Of a stretch of DNA of 64,000 nucleotides, positions 27,154 to 36,931 are shown one piece after another. Source of the DNA: Lachnospiraceae bacterium. GTDB lineage: Bacteria; Bacillota; Clostridia; Lachnospirales; Lachnospiraceae. The stretch is taken from positions 25,209 through 89,208 of the forward strand of contig JAUNIR010000001.1 of assembly GCA_030523345.1 (NCBI GenBank), in the 5' to 3' direction. The notes under the pieces are model-generated. The model saw only the letters and a list, made by a program, of their open reading frames with translations. It searched no databases and was not told the origin of the DNA. How positions within the stretch are numbered: position 1 is the first letter of the stretch; each line of letters begins with the position of its first letter. Made by a program: the position numbers and the translations under genes.

Positions 27154-28530
27154 ATGGGCAAGGAAGACAAAAAAGACTATTCGAATATGATAACAGGGCC
27201 TACATTTTTTAAGATGGTAATGTTTTCAATCCCTGTTATTCTGTCTGGCGTTCTGCAGCTATTATTTAATGCCGCAGACATAATTGTCGTAGGTAAATTT
27301 GCAGGTGATGAGTCACTAGCAGCAGTAGGCTCTACCTCAGCCCTTATCAATCTTTTTACAAATGTATTTATAGGCCTTTCGGTTGGATCTAATGTAATTA
27401 TAGCTCATTTTATCGGAGCGGGAGACAAGGAACGAGTTTCTAGAACTGTGCATACAAGCATTGTCTTATCTATTGTTTCAGGCATATTTTTAGCTATATT
27501 TGGATTTTTATTTGCAAATCCGGTATTAAAGCTTATGGGAAGTCCTGATAACGTTATTGGCCTTGCAACTCTTTACCTTAAAATTTATTTTATGGGCATG
27601 CCAGCGCTCCTTATATATAATTTCGGATCTGCAATGATGAGGGCTATAGGGGATACAAAAAGACCTTTGTATTTCCTTACAACGTCGGGAGTGCTGAACG
27701 TAATTCTTAATATGATACTTGTAATTTGCTTTTCTCTTGGCGTTGCAGGGGTAGCGATTGCAACAGTTGTGTCAGAATATTTGTCAGCGATATTTATTCT
27801 TTGGTTCCTTGTTAGAAAGAGCGACGTATTAAAACTCGAATTTAAAAATTTAAGAATAGATAAATATGTTTTGCTAAAAATTATTCAAATTGGATTTCCG
27901 GCAGGACTACAGGGTACAATTTTCTCATTGTCAAACGTTGTTATTCAGTCGGCGGTTAATTCTTTTGGATCCAATGTAGTTGCAGGTAACTCGGCTACTA
28001 TGAATATAGAGGGGTTTGTATATATGGCAATGAATGCCATATATCAGACATCACTTACTTTTGTTGGACAGAACTATGGGGCTGGAAAGAAGAAGAGAGT
28101 ATTGAAATGCACACTTCAGTGTGAGCTAATAGTAATAATAGTAGGACTTATATTTGGTACGACAGGAAGCATTTTCAGTACAGAACTCCTTCATATATAT
28201 TCGGACTCTGCAGCGGTAATAGCGGCTGGGAAGATAAGATGCATGTATATATTGCCTATATATTTCTTGTGTGGATGTATGGAAGTTATGGTAGGCTCGC
28301 TAAGGGCAATAGGACAATCGGTCATACCGATGATTACTTCTATGATTGGGGCGTGTGCATTGAGGCTTGTATGGATTGCAACAGTATTTCAGTTTAGAAG
28401 AACTACGGGAATGCTGTATATTTCCTATCCGATATCATGGATTGTAACGCTAATGGCGCACATTGCGTTCTTTATATATTTTTATAAAAAAATACCAGAG
28501 GAAAGACAGGCTAATACACAGGTGGCCTAA
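27154..28530 (+). CDS. MATE family efflux transporter
   Basis: The 458-residue protein has about twelve hydrophobic segments in the two-bundle MATE arrangement. Characteristic parts are FSIPVILSGVLQLLFNAADIIVVGKFAG and SAMMRAIGDTKRP. These exporters use Na+ or H+ gradients to expel cationic compounds; the substrate is unknown. No Shine-Dalgarno site is visible before the ATG. The SulP gene begins ten bases after the stop, so both may be on one transcript. Confidence 0.93.
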   Translation: MGKEDKKDYSNMITGPTFFKMVMFSIPVILSGVLQLLFNAADIIVVGKFAGDESLAAVGSTSALINLFTNVFIGLSVGSNVIIAHFIGAGDKERVSRTVHTSIVLSIVSGIFLAIFGFLFANPVLKLMGSPDNVIGLATLYLKIYFMGMPALLIYNFGSAMMRAIGDTKRPLYFLTTSGVLNVILNMILVICFSLGVAGVAIATVVSEYLSAIFILWFLVRKSDVLKLEFKNLRIDKYVLLKIIQIGFPAGLQGTIFSLSNVVIQSAVNSFGSNVVAGNSATMNIEGFVYMAMNAIYQTSLTFVGQNYGAGKKKRVLKCTLQCELIVIIVGLIFGTTGSIFSTELLHIYSDSAAVIAAGKIRCMYILPIYFLCGCMEVMVGSLRAIGQSVIPMITSMIGACALRLVWIATVFQFRRTTGMLYISYPISWIVTLMAHIAFFIYFYKKIPEERQANTQVA

Positions 28531-28540
28531 GAGGAGAAAA

Positions 28541-30259
28541 ATGGAAAAACTTAAACCAAAATTATTTTCAGTAATGAAAGGGTATACTAAGGACCAGTTT
28601 GTGAAGGACTTAGTTGCAGGTATTATTGTGGCAATTATTGCATTGCCTCTTTCGATTGCCCTTGCCATAGCATCAGGAGTTACTCCTGCGGCAGGTATTT
28701 ACACAGCTATTATAGCTGGATTCTTAGTAGCATTTTTAGGAGGAAGCCGAGTTCAGATAGCTGGCCCTACGGCGGCATTTGCTACGATTGTAGCCGGAAT
28801 TGTTGCTAAGGATGGCACAAGTGGATTGATGTGTGCAACAATTATGGCGGGTATATTCCTCATAGTAATGGGAGTGCTTAAATTTGGTGGTTTATTAAAA
28901 TACATACCATACACAATCACAACCGGATTTACAGCAGGTATTGCAGTTACACTTTTCATCGGACAGATTAAGGACTTCCTTGGATTAACATACCCAGCAG
29001 GAACACCTACAATAGAGACTTTAGAAAAGGTTGAAGCAATTGCTAAGAATTTCAATACTCTTAATCCTACTGCGTTTTTGGTAGGAATTATTTGTTTAGT
29101 GATTTTAGTTGCGTGGCCTAAGCTATTTAAGAATACAAAAATCCCTGCATCTTTAATTGCAGTTATTGTATCAGCTTTAATTGTTAAAGTGTTTAATATG
29201 AATGTAAATACAATCGGAAGTTTGTATCCAGATCTTTCTAACAAGCTTCCTGCATTAAGCGTTACAAAAGACATCTTCTCGATTTCTATGATAAAGAGTC
29301 AGCTGTCCAATGCATTTACAATTGCTGTGCTTGCAGGTATTGAGTCACTTTTATCAGCAGTCGTAGCAGACAGCATGATTGCTTCAAAGCATCGTTCTAA
29401 TATGGAACTTGTAGCACAGGGAGTTGCAAATATTGGATCTGCTTGTTTTGGCGGTATTCCTGCAACAGGTGCTATTGCAAGAACTGCAGCTAATATAAAG
29501 AATGGTGGACGTACACCTATTTCGGGAATGGTTCACTCAGTTACACTTGTATTAGTACTTATTCTCCTTATGCCTTTTGCAAAGCTTATTCCTATGCCAT
29601 GTATAGCTGCTATACTCTTTCAGGTAGCATATAACATGTGTGGGGCAGAGAAGTTTGTACATCTATGTAAGACATCACCAAAGTCAGATATTCTTGTTTT
29701 ATTCTTAACATTTATTCTTACAGTAGTATTTGACTTAGTAGTAGCTATTGAAGTGGGACTCGTGGCAGCAGCATTCCTCTTTATGAAGAGAATGAGTGAG
29801 GTGTCACATGTTGAAAGTTGGAAGAATATTGATGACGAGGATGTGGATCCAGATGCAACTTCGCTTAAAGAAATTCCAGAAGATACATTAGTATATGAGT
29901 TTAGCGGACCGTTGTTCTTCGCGGCAGCAGATGAGATTTTCAAGCTTACAATAGATAAGCACTACAATTTCCTTATTCTCCGTATGAGAGGGGTAGATGC
30001 AATTGATGCAACAGCAATGCATAATTTTGAGTCTATGTATGACGAGTGCAGAGAAAAGCATGTACAGGTGATTTTCTCACATGTTAATGAACAGCCTATG
30101 AATGTTATGGAAAAAGCCGGATTCGTAGATTTAGTTGGACGTGAATTTTTCTGCGATCACATTGATGATGCACTCAACCTTGCCAAGTCTTTAGAGGAAT
30201 TTGTTCAAGAAACAAATTTAAAAAGACAGGCTAAGAAATTGAAAGAAGAAAATGTATAA
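28541..30259 (+). CDS. SulP (SLC26) family anion permease with STAS domain
   Basis: The 572-residue protein has the SulP transport core (DLVAGIIVAIIALPLSIALAIASG near the start, VQIAGPTAAF, then GGIPATGAIARTAANIKNGGRTP). A C-terminal cytoplasmic STAS domain covers about 450-550. SulP proteins carry sulfate, bicarbonate or dicarboxylates; the substrate is open. The ATG at 28541 is preferred over an upstream frame start at 28463 because GAGGAG precedes it. Its last 29 bases overlap, tail to tail, the minus-strand gene at 30231. Confidence 0.93.
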   Translation: MEKLKPKLFSVMKGYTKDQFVKDLVAGIIVAIIALPLSIALAIASGVTPAAGIYTAIIAGFLVAFLGGSRVQIAGPTAAFATIVAGIVAKDGTSGLMCATIMAGIFLIVMGVLKFGGLLKYIPYTITTGFTAGIAVTLFIGQIKDFLGLTYPAGTPTIETLEKVEAIAKNFNTLNPTAFLVGIICLVILVAWPKLFKNTKIPASLIAVIVSALIVKVFNMNVNTIGSLYPDLSNKLPALSVTKDIFSISMIKSQLSNAFTIAVLAGIESLLSAVVADSMIASKHRSNMELVAQGVANIGSACFGGIPATGAIARTAANIKNGGRTPISGMVHSVTLVLVLILLMPFAKLIPMPCIAAILFQVAYNMCGAEKFVHLCKTSPKSDILVLFLTFILTVVFDLVVAIEVGLVAAAFLFMKRMSEVSHVESWKNIDDEDVDPDATSLKEIPEDTLVYEFSGPLFFAAADEIFKLTIDKHYNFLILRMRGVDAIDATAMHNFESMYDECREKHVQVIFSHVNEQPMNVMEKAGFVDLVGREFFCDHIDDALNLAKSLEEFVQETNLKRQAKKLKEENV

Positions 30260-31202
30260 ATTCTTCTGTGAATTTAACAGCTCCACTATGATTTAAATGA
30301 GATGAATCGCCAAAATACATATCTTCGTACATTGGTATTTCATCATTGATAATTATACCAGGATAGTTATGACTTAAACCTACAAAGTAGAAATGTAATT
30401 CATCTACATAAGAAGGGTTCAATGCTTCATAACTAGACTGGTTCATAGGTGGAATTGCGAGAGTAGTATTTATTTTATTATCAACACATAGTTTTAGTAA
30501 CTTATTCAAATACAAATCTAAAAGAACAGCATCTGCAGTTGTATGCATTTCTTCGTAAGATGTTTCATAGTTAAGGTCAGAACAACCATCAGCAGTTCCA
30601 AATTCTCCATAGCCGAGGTTTTCTTTTATTTGCTTGTAAGTTTCCACGTTTTCATTATATCGACCAACTATTTTTGAATTCATAAGAGCAGGAAGATATT
30701 TGTCAGGAAATCTTAGTCTGTAGCTTAACAGATCATTTTTGTAACCTTTACATAGAAGGGTTTCAGAGCCTGTCGCTTCTGCATAGGAATATAAATCTGT
30801 CATATCTTTTACAGAGAGGTAATTAAAATAAGCAGTTCTAGTCCAGAAATTATCAATAACAGAGTAATGGAATGGAGCAAACATTATTATCACATTCTCT
30901 GGTTGCCCATTGTTTTCGATATATTTTTTGAGGGTGTAATACATTTCTATAGATGTGGCACCACCAACAGAAAGATTCACAGTGTTAACCTCAAACATTT
31001 CTGGAATTAAATCAGCCATGGCACGTGAATCACCTAATATAACCGTGTTTGCACTTGAATCACATACAGTATCTTTAGTGTATTTCCAGGCAGGAAACTC
31101 TGAATCCATATATCCAAAAGGAACAACGGCTGTGTATAGGACAACCGCAAGTACTGGAAGCAAAGCTAATATGCATTTAATAACAAATCTCACATTTTTC
31201 AT
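30231..31202 (-). CDS. SGNH-fold extracytoplasmic protein, partner of MBOAT acyltransferase
   Basis: The 323-residue protein has an N-terminal membrane anchor (about 8-30) and an extracytoplasmic SGNH/AlgJ-DltD-like domain. The nucleophile block reads VILGDSRAMADL near residue 58 and the catalytic Asp-His block is GDSSHLNHSGA near the C-terminus. Such proteins complete O-acylation or deacylation of surface glycans with an MBOAT partner, here the preceding gene on the same strand. The target polymer cannot be named. Its 3' end overlaps the SulP gene by 29 bases. Confidence 0.85.
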   Translation of the reverse strand: MKNVRFVIKCILALLPVLAVVLYTAVVPFGYMDSEFPAWKYTKDTVCDSSANTVILGDSRAMADLIPEMFEVNTVNLSVGGATSIEMYYTLKKYIENNGQPENVIIMFAPFHYSVIDNFWTRTAYFNYLSVKDMTDLYSYAEATGSETLLCKGYKNDLLSYRLRFPDKYLPALMNSKIVGRYNENVETYKQIKENLGYGEFGTADGCSDLNYETSYEEMHTTADAVLLDLYLNKLLKLCVDNKINTTLAIPPMNQSSYEALNPSYVDELHFYFVGLSHNYPGIIINDEIPMYEDMYFGDSSHLNHSGAVKFTEEFIHFLLSIS

Positions 31203-31217
31203 TTATGTAAACCAAAT

Positions 31218-32651
31218 TTAAAATCCTGAGTATATAAATTCTGTCATGTTAAGGTTCATTGATAATAGAATCATAATTATTAACAAGTAATAAACAGCCC
31301 ATCTAATAGGCGTTCTTACGTTTTTCATGATATCAGAGACCTGACAGGCTTTTCTTTCACATAATACATCAGCAACGATTAGTATAATAATAGCTGCCAT
31401 AGAAAACAACATGTTGTTAATTCCAAGTCCAACATTCCATATAGTACCATCAAAAAGGTTGACATAACTAAATGTACTAAAGATCCTTGTAACTATTTCT
31501 ATGGCTTCGTTTACGGAAGGGGCTCTGAAGAATATCCATGTAAAGCTTATTAAAATGAATGTGATTGTGGTTCTCAGCACGCGGTTAAGGCAAGGCTTTT
31601 TATCGATGCTTAGTAAGCTGGTAAGCTTTTCTTTACAAGGAGTTAATAATTCTCCTATAACCTGATACAACCCGTTTAGAAAGCCCCAGATAACAAAAGT
31701 TATATTAGCGCCATGCCATAAACCTGATACAACAAATACAATCAGAATGTTTATATATTTTCGTATTTTCCCCCTTCTATTGCCGCCAAGAGGTATGTAG
31801 AGATAATCTCTGAACCAAGTGGATAGTGAAATGTGCCAACGTCTCCAGAAGTCAGATACAGAAACGGCAAAATAAGGCTGATTGAAATTATTAATTATTT
31901 CTATTCCCATTATTTTGCACATACCAATAGCTATTAGGGAATAGCCCTGAAAGTCACAATATATTTGTATGGTGTATGCTAAAACAGCAATTAGTAGGGC
32001 AACCGAGGTTTTGTTTTTATAATCACTAAATACATAGTCTGTAAGAATTGTCATTCGTGATACTATTACAATTTTCATAAAGTAACCAAAGAGCATAAGT
32101 TTTAGCCCTTCGGAAGCTCTAAAGGTATTGAATTCATTCGACAGATTTAACTGTGGTAAAAGATGCTTTGCCCGTTCAATTGGTCCTGAAAGAATAAGTG
32201 GGAAAAAAGAAACAAAAAGCGCGTATTTAAAAATATTGTCCTCTGGTTTGAGGTCGCCATTATATATATCAAATATATAGGTTAGAGACTGAAAGGTATA
32301 GAATGAAATGCCTATAGGAAGAATCAGGTTGAGCCTTATGCTGGAACCTGATAGTTCTAGGAAAAAATCCTCATATTTGTAAATTATAAGAAACATGATG
32401 TTAATTACTACACCAAGAACTAAGAAAAGCCTTCTAAGGTTGATGGCTTCAAATTTATAAACAAGGCCCCCTGCGAGCCAAGTAAGTATAGTTGAAACAA
32501 TAAGAAGCGAAACAAAAGCTCCGTCGAGAGAGCAATAAAAATAATAGCTGCAGAACAGCAGCCATATATAACGTACTTTTGATGGTATCAGAAAGTACAC
32601 AGTTATACATATTGGTAAAAATATATAAAATGAAATACTGGTTAATGTCAT
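31218..32651 (-). CDS. MBOAT family membrane O-acyltransferase (AlgI/DltB-like)
   Basis: The 477-residue polytopic protein matches AlgI/DltB acyltransferases. Key parts are LPIGISFYTFQSLTYIFDIY, FFPLILSGPIERA, DFWRRWHISLSTWFRDYLYI with GGNRRG, and the active-site histidine in VSGLWHGANITFV. It passes acyl groups across the membrane for O-acylation of cell-surface polymers. ATG at 32651 is the preferred start; the frame extends to a TTG at 32672. No Shine-Dalgarno site is present, and a -10-like TATTAT sits just upstream, so it may be leaderless. Confidence 0.92.
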   Translation of the reverse strand: MTLTSISFYIFLPICITVYFLIPSKVRYIWLLFCSYYFYCSLDGAFVSLLIVSTILTWLAGGLVYKFEAINLRRLFLVLGVVINIMFLIIYKYEDFFLELSGSSIRLNLILPIGISFYTFQSLTYIFDIYNGDLKPEDNIFKYALFVSFFPLILSGPIERAKHLLPQLNLSNEFNTFRASEGLKLMLFGYFMKIVIVSRMTILTDYVFSDYKNKTSVALLIAVLAYTIQIYCDFQGYSLIAIGMCKIMGIEIINNFNQPYFAVSVSDFWRRWHISLSTWFRDYLYIPLGGNRRGKIRKYINILIVFVVSGLWHGANITFVIWGFLNGLYQVIGELLTPCKEKLTSLLSIDKKPCLNRVLRTTITFILISFTWIFFRAPSVNEAIEIVTRIFSTFSYVNLFDGTIWNVGLGINNMLFSMAAIIILIVADVLCERKACQVSDIMKNVRTPIRWAVYYLLIIMILLSMNLNMTEFIYSGF

Positions 32652-32687
32652 AACATACTTATAATAATACAATTTAAAAGATTTGTC

Positions 32688-32715
32688 TTGTGACTTTATT
32701 AAAAACCGTTATAAT
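32688..32715 (+). promoter_or_regulatory. lepB promoter
   Basis: TTGTGA (32688-32693) and TATAAT (32710-32715) are 16 bases apart, 22 bases before the ATG, leaving room for GGGAGA as ribosome site. It is divergent from the MBOAT promoter. Confidence 0.65.
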
Positions 32716-32736
32716 AAATAAGATGGGAGAAGACAT

Positions 32737-33318
32737 ATGAAGGATATGAATAATAGTAAAAATAATAACGAAAAAGAAAAGATAAATGTTAAGCAAGAAA
32801 TAGCAGAATGGGCTATAGTATTTGTATTAGCAATAGTATTCTCTGTAATAATAAACACATTTGTTCTTATAAATGCCAGAGTACCTAGTGCATCAATGGA
32901 AAATAATGTTATGACGGGGGACAGATTGTTTGGAAACAGACTGTCATATATTAAGGAAGATCCTAAAAGAGGAGATATAGTCATTTTTAGATATCCAGAT
33001 GATGAGACTCAGCTTTTTATAAAAAGAGTTATAGGACTTCCGGGTGAAACGGTTATGATTATCGATGGAAAAGTATATATTGATGACAAAACGGAACCTT
33101 TAAATGAGCCATATCTTGCACAAGAAATGCTAGGTACTTTTGGTCCGTATGAAGTTCCAGAGAATGCCTATTTTGTTATGGGAGATAATAGAAATTATTC
33201 TCTTGATGCAAGATTTTGGAATAATACATACGTATACAAAGATAAAATACTTGGTAAGGCTTTGATTAGATATTATCCTAGCATAGGTAAGATTGAAAAT
33301 TCAGCGCCAGTGTATTGA
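32737..33318 (+). CDS. lepB: signal peptidase I
   Basis: The 193-residue protein has a lysine/asparagine-rich cytoplasmic start, one membrane helix (about 24-46) and an extracellular serine-lysine protease domain. The catalytic Ser53 lies in PSASMENN and the general-base Lys96 in FIKRVIGLPGE. Box E is MGDNRNYSLDAR. It removes signal peptides from secreted proteins. SMENNV replaces the commoner SMxPT. A promoter lies just upstream. Confidence 0.95.
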   Translation: MKDMNNSKNNNEKEKINVKQEIAEWAIVFVLAIVFSVIINTFVLINARVPSASMENNVMTGDRLFGNRLSYIKEDPKRGDIVIFRYPDDETQLFIKRVIGLPGETVMIIDGKVYIDDKTEPLNEPYLAQEMLGTFGPYEVPENAYFVMGDNRNYSLDARFWNNTYVYKDKILGKALIRYYPSIGKIENSAPVY

Positions 33319-33367
33319 TTTTAATACAATATATTGTGCATGATAAGCCATGTTTATGGTGTACGGG

Positions 33368-33396
33368 TTGAATATATTGAGTATTAGTGGTATAAT
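33368..33396 (+). promoter_or_regulatory. promoter of the second DUF3048 lipoprotein gene
   Basis: TTGAAT (33368-33373) and TATAAT (33391-33396) have 17-base spacing. A 14-bp perfect palindrome AGGATTTAAATCCT (33433-33446) lies in the leader before the GGAGG ribosome site. Confidence 0.7.
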
Positions 33397-33473
33397 TTGG
33401 TGGTTATTTCGAGATGAGAACGGAGTATAAACAGGATTTAAATCCTAGGTATTAACGGAGGAATATAATAATT

Positions 33474-34580
33474 ATGAAGAAAAGATATTTAGTTCTTGCT
33501 CTTTCATTAGTTGCTGCAATGACATTTGCAGGATGTAAGGACAAGGAAGAGCCACAGGCAGCGGCACCAGCTCCAACAATACAGGTTGTTACAGAAACAC
33601 CTACAATAGTTACTGAGGCTGCACCAACAGAGGAATCTCGTGAAGGTATGTATCGTTCAGAGATTACAAATGAGTGGATTGATGAAGCATTAAAGGATCA
33701 GAGGCCTATTGCTGCAATGGTTGATAATGAGAAGACAGCACTTCCACACTATGGCTTATCAAGAGCTGATATTGTATACGAAATTACAAACTCAACACTT
33801 AATGATGGTGTTACACGTTTCATGGTATTATTCAAGGATTATGACAGTGTAGATCAGATTGGATCAATCCGTTCAGTACGTCCTACAAACCTTGTAATCG
33901 CGCCAGAATGGGATGCTATCGTATGTCATGATGGTGGACCTTTCTACATTGATGATTACCTTGCAAATGACTATGTGGATCATTTCTCAGGAACATTCTC
34001 ACGTGTAGATAATGGTAAATCAAGAGAGTTCACAGAGTACATCCTTCCAGGTGATATGGATAAGAACTTCTCTGGAAGCAGTGTTTCAAAGACTTATACA
34101 AGCTATTATAAGGGCGCAGGTCATTTCCAGTTTGCATCAGAGACAGAGCCTAACGACCTTTCTGCATATTCAGATGCTGTAAGCGCTAATCATATTCAGC
34201 TTCCATTTAAGCATAACAAGCCATATCTTGATTATGATGAAGGAACACAGCAGTACAAGTATTCAGAGTATGGTCAGTCACATGTAGATCCAGGTAACTC
34301 TAATGCTCAGCTTGCATTTGACAATCTTCTCTTACAGAATGCAAGATACGTTAAATTTGATGATAACGGATACATGATGTTCTATGCTAAGGACTCAGGA
34401 CGTGAAGGATATTACATCACAAAGGGTAAGGCAATTAAGATTACATGGACAAAGCCAGAAGATGATTGTGAGCCAACAAGATATTATGATTCAAACGGCA
34501 ATGAAATTACAATCAACACAGGTAAGACATATATCGCACTTATTCCAGATGATATTTATTCAGGGTTAGAAATTAACTAA
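33474..34580 (+). CDS. DUF3048 (YerB-type) lipoprotein, second paralogue
   Basis: The 368-residue lipoprotein (lipobox FAGC, Cys21) shares with the protein at 3132 the blocks YRSEITNEW, DQRPIAAMVDNE, ALPHYG, SRADIVYE, NSTLND and VTRFM, so the two are paralogues. The function of the family is unknown; location is the outer face of the membrane. Codon choice is more regular (many ACA, CTT, GTA) than in the first copy, hinting at higher expression. It has its own promoter and terminator. Confidence 0.92.
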   Translation: MKKRYLVLALSLVAAMTFAGCKDKEEPQAAAPAPTIQVVTETPTIVTEAAPTEESREGMYRSEITNEWIDEALKDQRPIAAMVDNEKTALPHYGLSRADIVYEITNSTLNDGVTRFMVLFKDYDSVDQIGSIRSVRPTNLVIAPEWDAIVCHDGGPFYIDDYLANDYVDHFSGTFSRVDNGKSREFTEYILPGDMDKNFSGSSVSKTYTSYYKGAGHFQFASETEPNDLSAYSDAVSANHIQLPFKHNKPYLDYDEGTQQYKYSEYGQSHVDPGNSNAQLAFDNLLLQNARYVKFDDNGYMMFYAKDSGREGYYITKGKAIKITWTKPEDDCEPTRYYDSNGNEITINTGKTYIALIPDDIYSGLEIN

Positions 34581-34598
34581 TAATTAACTTGTGATTTT

Positions 34599-34629
34599 AA
34601 AGCCGAAAGGAATTTCCTTTCGGCTTTTT
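34599..34629 (+). terminator. intrinsic terminator after the second DUF3048 gene
   Basis: A 13-bp perfect stem (34599-34611 with 34615-34627) has a 3-base loop and ends in a T-run. The next gene begins 18 bases later. Confidence 0.93.
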
Positions 34630-34646
34630 CTGTAAAATTATAGAAT

Positions 34647-35813
34647 ATGAACATTATTGAATATGTAGCAAAAAATGGAATATATGATTTTAGTGAGAGG
34701 GCATTTTGTGAAGTGGATTCACTTGTCATATCGCAGCTCTCTTACTTGAAACTAGATAGAATCGTTGCGTGTCCGGAAGAAAGAAGAGCTGGGATTGTTC
34801 TTTCGAGTATTCGTGATAATGAAAAGTATGATTCTATTTACAGAGATGAACGATACAGAGAAATTAACACTTTGTTTTTTGAAGCGCTTTCTAACAGTAA
34901 GCGATTTGGCTCATTGATACTCAACAATTTTGTTGACGTGATTGATACAACAATAGATGTCCAGTTTTGCGCCATGACTGTAGAGGATAGGAAGGGCTTT
35001 AAATATGTTGTATTCAGAGGTACTGATGACAGTGTTGTAGGTTGGAAAGAGGACCTGAATATGACGTTCAAAACTCCTGTGCCAGCTCAGAGATATTCTG
35101 TAGAGTACCTTAATAAAGTGGCGGAACTATTTGAGGGAGACTTCTATGTTGGGGGACATTCTAAAGGCGGTAACTTGGCGGTATATTCGTCTATGTATTG
35201 TAGAAGAGAAGTTGCTGATAGGATTATAAATATATATTCTCATGATGGACCTGGATTCAGAATGGAACTACTTAATAAAGAAGGATTTGAAAGAATCGGC
35301 GGCAAGATAAAAAAGTATGTTCCTAAAGCTGCTGTAGTTGGGCTATTTGGTAATGTGGAAAAATTTGAGGTAGTAGATTGTGAAAAACATGGAGTGAAGC
35401 AACACAACCCATATAACTGGATAGTTGAGGATTTTTCATTCAAGAAAACAGAGCATATAGGTAAATATTCGGCACTTAAGGCCGATGCTATAAGTATTTG
35501 GGCCTCGTCTATGACGGAAGAAAATTGGGCACTTTTGTCAGATCAGATATTCGGAGTGTTCGAGGAAGCGGGTGTAGACAATCTCAATGATTTTAATGAT
35601 GACTTTAGAGGCACAATAGCAAGGGTTCGAACAGCTGCAGATAACATGGATGATGATGCTAAGGAAAAGATTAAGGATATGCTATCTATGTTTGTTGATA
35701 CAGCTACTTCTGTAGCGAAGGAAGATGCAAAAGAAAACGTAATACTTGCAGAGCAAAATCTGAAAAAAGTAAAATTCAGAAAAGATAGAGCAAGCAAAAA
35801 GGAAAATATCTAA
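34647..35813 (+). CDS. DUF2974 (Mbeg1-like) alpha/beta-hydrolase
   Basis: The 388-residue protein resembles lipase-class-3-like DUF2974 proteins. It has VVFRGTDDSVVGWKEDLNM (oxyanion region) and the nucleophile elbow GGHSKGGNLAVYSS, followed by SHDGPGF. The substrate is unknown and no signal peptide is present. The C-terminus (about 330-385) is charged and helical. There is no Shine-Dalgarno site; TAAAAT at 34633-34638 lies just before the ATG, so translation may be leaderless. It overlaps the next gene by one base. Confidence 0.83.
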   Translation: MNIIEYVAKNGIYDFSERAFCEVDSLVISQLSYLKLDRIVACPEERRAGIVLSSIRDNEKYDSIYRDERYREINTLFFEALSNSKRFGSLILNNFVDVIDTTIDVQFCAMTVEDRKGFKYVVFRGTDDSVVGWKEDLNMTFKTPVPAQRYSVEYLNKVAELFEGDFYVGGHSKGGNLAVYSSMYCRREVADRIINIYSHDGPGFRMELLNKEGFERIGGKIKKYVPKAAVVGLFGNVEKFEVVDCEKHGVKQHNPYNWIVEDFSFKKTEHIGKYSALKADAISIWASSMTEENWALLSDQIFGVFEEAGVDNLNDFNDDFRGTIARVRTAADNMDDDAKEKIKDMLSMFVDTATSVAKEDAKENVILAEQNLKKVKFRKDRASKKENI

Positions 35814-36868
35814 TGAAGAAAATGGCTAACAGGGTAAAATTAATAACAATAGGAATTACTTTAGCGGTTATAATGTCAGGCTGTAATTCCGAAAAAGAAT
35901 TAAACAGCTATGAACAAGGCGTACAGGCTATCGAACTTCAGCATTACAACGAAGCACTACAGGCATTTAAGGCTTATGAAACTACGGGAAAAGATCTTAA
36001 GAAGACCTATAGAGGCGAGGGACTTGCATACTTGGGACTTGGACAGTATGACGAGGCTCTTTCTTCATTTAAGCTTGCCTTAGAACAGTCTAATGGACTT
36101 CTAAAAAAGATAGATTATGATATCAATTTCTATATGGCGGTTGCGGAGTATAAGTCGGGAAGACTAGAGGACGCGTTGAATACATATACGGCAATTGTAC
36201 AGGCAGATAAAAATAATTCAGATGCGTTTTATTTAAGGGGCAAGGTAAACCTGGATTTAGGAAACATAGATGCTGCGAAAAATGATTTTGATAAAGCAAT
36301 AGAGCTGAACAAAGATGATTCAAGGCTATATATAAATATTCATGATGATTTTTCAGCTAAGGATATGGATACAGATGCTAAGGCATACATTAGCAAAGGT
36401 GTTGCGACTGTATCGAAGCCATCGTCATATGAACTTGGAATATTTAATTATTATTTGGGCGATTATACTCAGGCAAGAAATTATTTCGAGGAATCTTCTG
36501 AAACAAAGAAGACAGAGGAGGGTATTATATACCTAGGCAAGACGTATGAAGCTTTAGATGATGCTGGCTACGCAATGGCATTGTATGAAGAATTTGCAAC
36601 AAATAACGAAACACCTGCTATTGTATATAATGAGCTCGGGCTATTAAAAGTTAAAAATCGAGATTATGAGGGCGCACTAGCAGAATTTGAAGCTGGACTC
36701 AAAAATGAAAATGCTTCATGCAAACAATCGCTCATGTTTAACAGAATAGTAGCCAATGAACGTTTGGGCAATTTTGAAGAGGCAAAAAAACAGGTGGAAT
36801 CTTATTTAGCCCTTTATCCATCGGATGAGACGGCTATTAAAGAAGGGATTTTCCTTAGCACAAGATGA
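35813..36868 (+). CDS. TPR-repeat lipoprotein
   Basis: The 351-residue protein has a lipoprotein signal (lipobox MSGC, Cys24) followed by about seven tetratricopeptide units from residue 32. Examples are YEQGVQAIELQHYNEALQAF, GEGLAYLGLGQYDEALSSF and YLRGKVNLDLGNIDAAKNDF. Such scaffolds mediate protein contacts on the outer face of the membrane. The start overlaps the stop of the DUF2974 gene (TAATG), so the two are translationally coupled. No specific role can be assigned. Confidence 0.9.
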   Translation: MKKMANRVKLITIGITLAVIMSGCNSEKELNSYEQGVQAIELQHYNEALQAFKAYETTGKDLKKTYRGEGLAYLGLGQYDEALSSFKLALEQSNGLLKKIDYDINFYMAVAEYKSGRLEDALNTYTAIVQADKNNSDAFYLRGKVNLDLGNIDAAKNDFDKAIELNKDDSRLYINIHDDFSAKDMDTDAKAYISKGVATVSKPSSYELGIFNYYLGDYTQARNYFEESSETKKTEEGIIYLGKTYEALDDAGYAMALYEEFATNNETPAIVYNELGLLKVKNRDYEGALAEFEAGLKNENASCKQSLMFNRIVANERLGNFEEAKKQVESYLALYPSDETAIKEGIFLSTR

Positions 36869-36907
36869 CCATATCTAGCGTGATTTATATAAAAGCTATT
36901 ATGTAAA

Positions 36908-36923
36908 CCACAATATCTAGTGT
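36908..36923 (+). promoter_or_regulatory. NrdR box 1
   Basis: CCACAATATCTAGTGT closely matches the palindromic NrdR consensus (ACACWATATATWGTGT). It lies just upstream of the -35 box of nrdD. Confidence 0.75.
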
Positions 36924-36931
36924 TTTTAAAA

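Noticed and set aside
28753..29274. Minus-strand open frame of 173 codons inside the SulP gene
   Set aside because: It is antisense to a well-supported transporter, has no recognisable domain and no ribosome site; it reflects codon bias.
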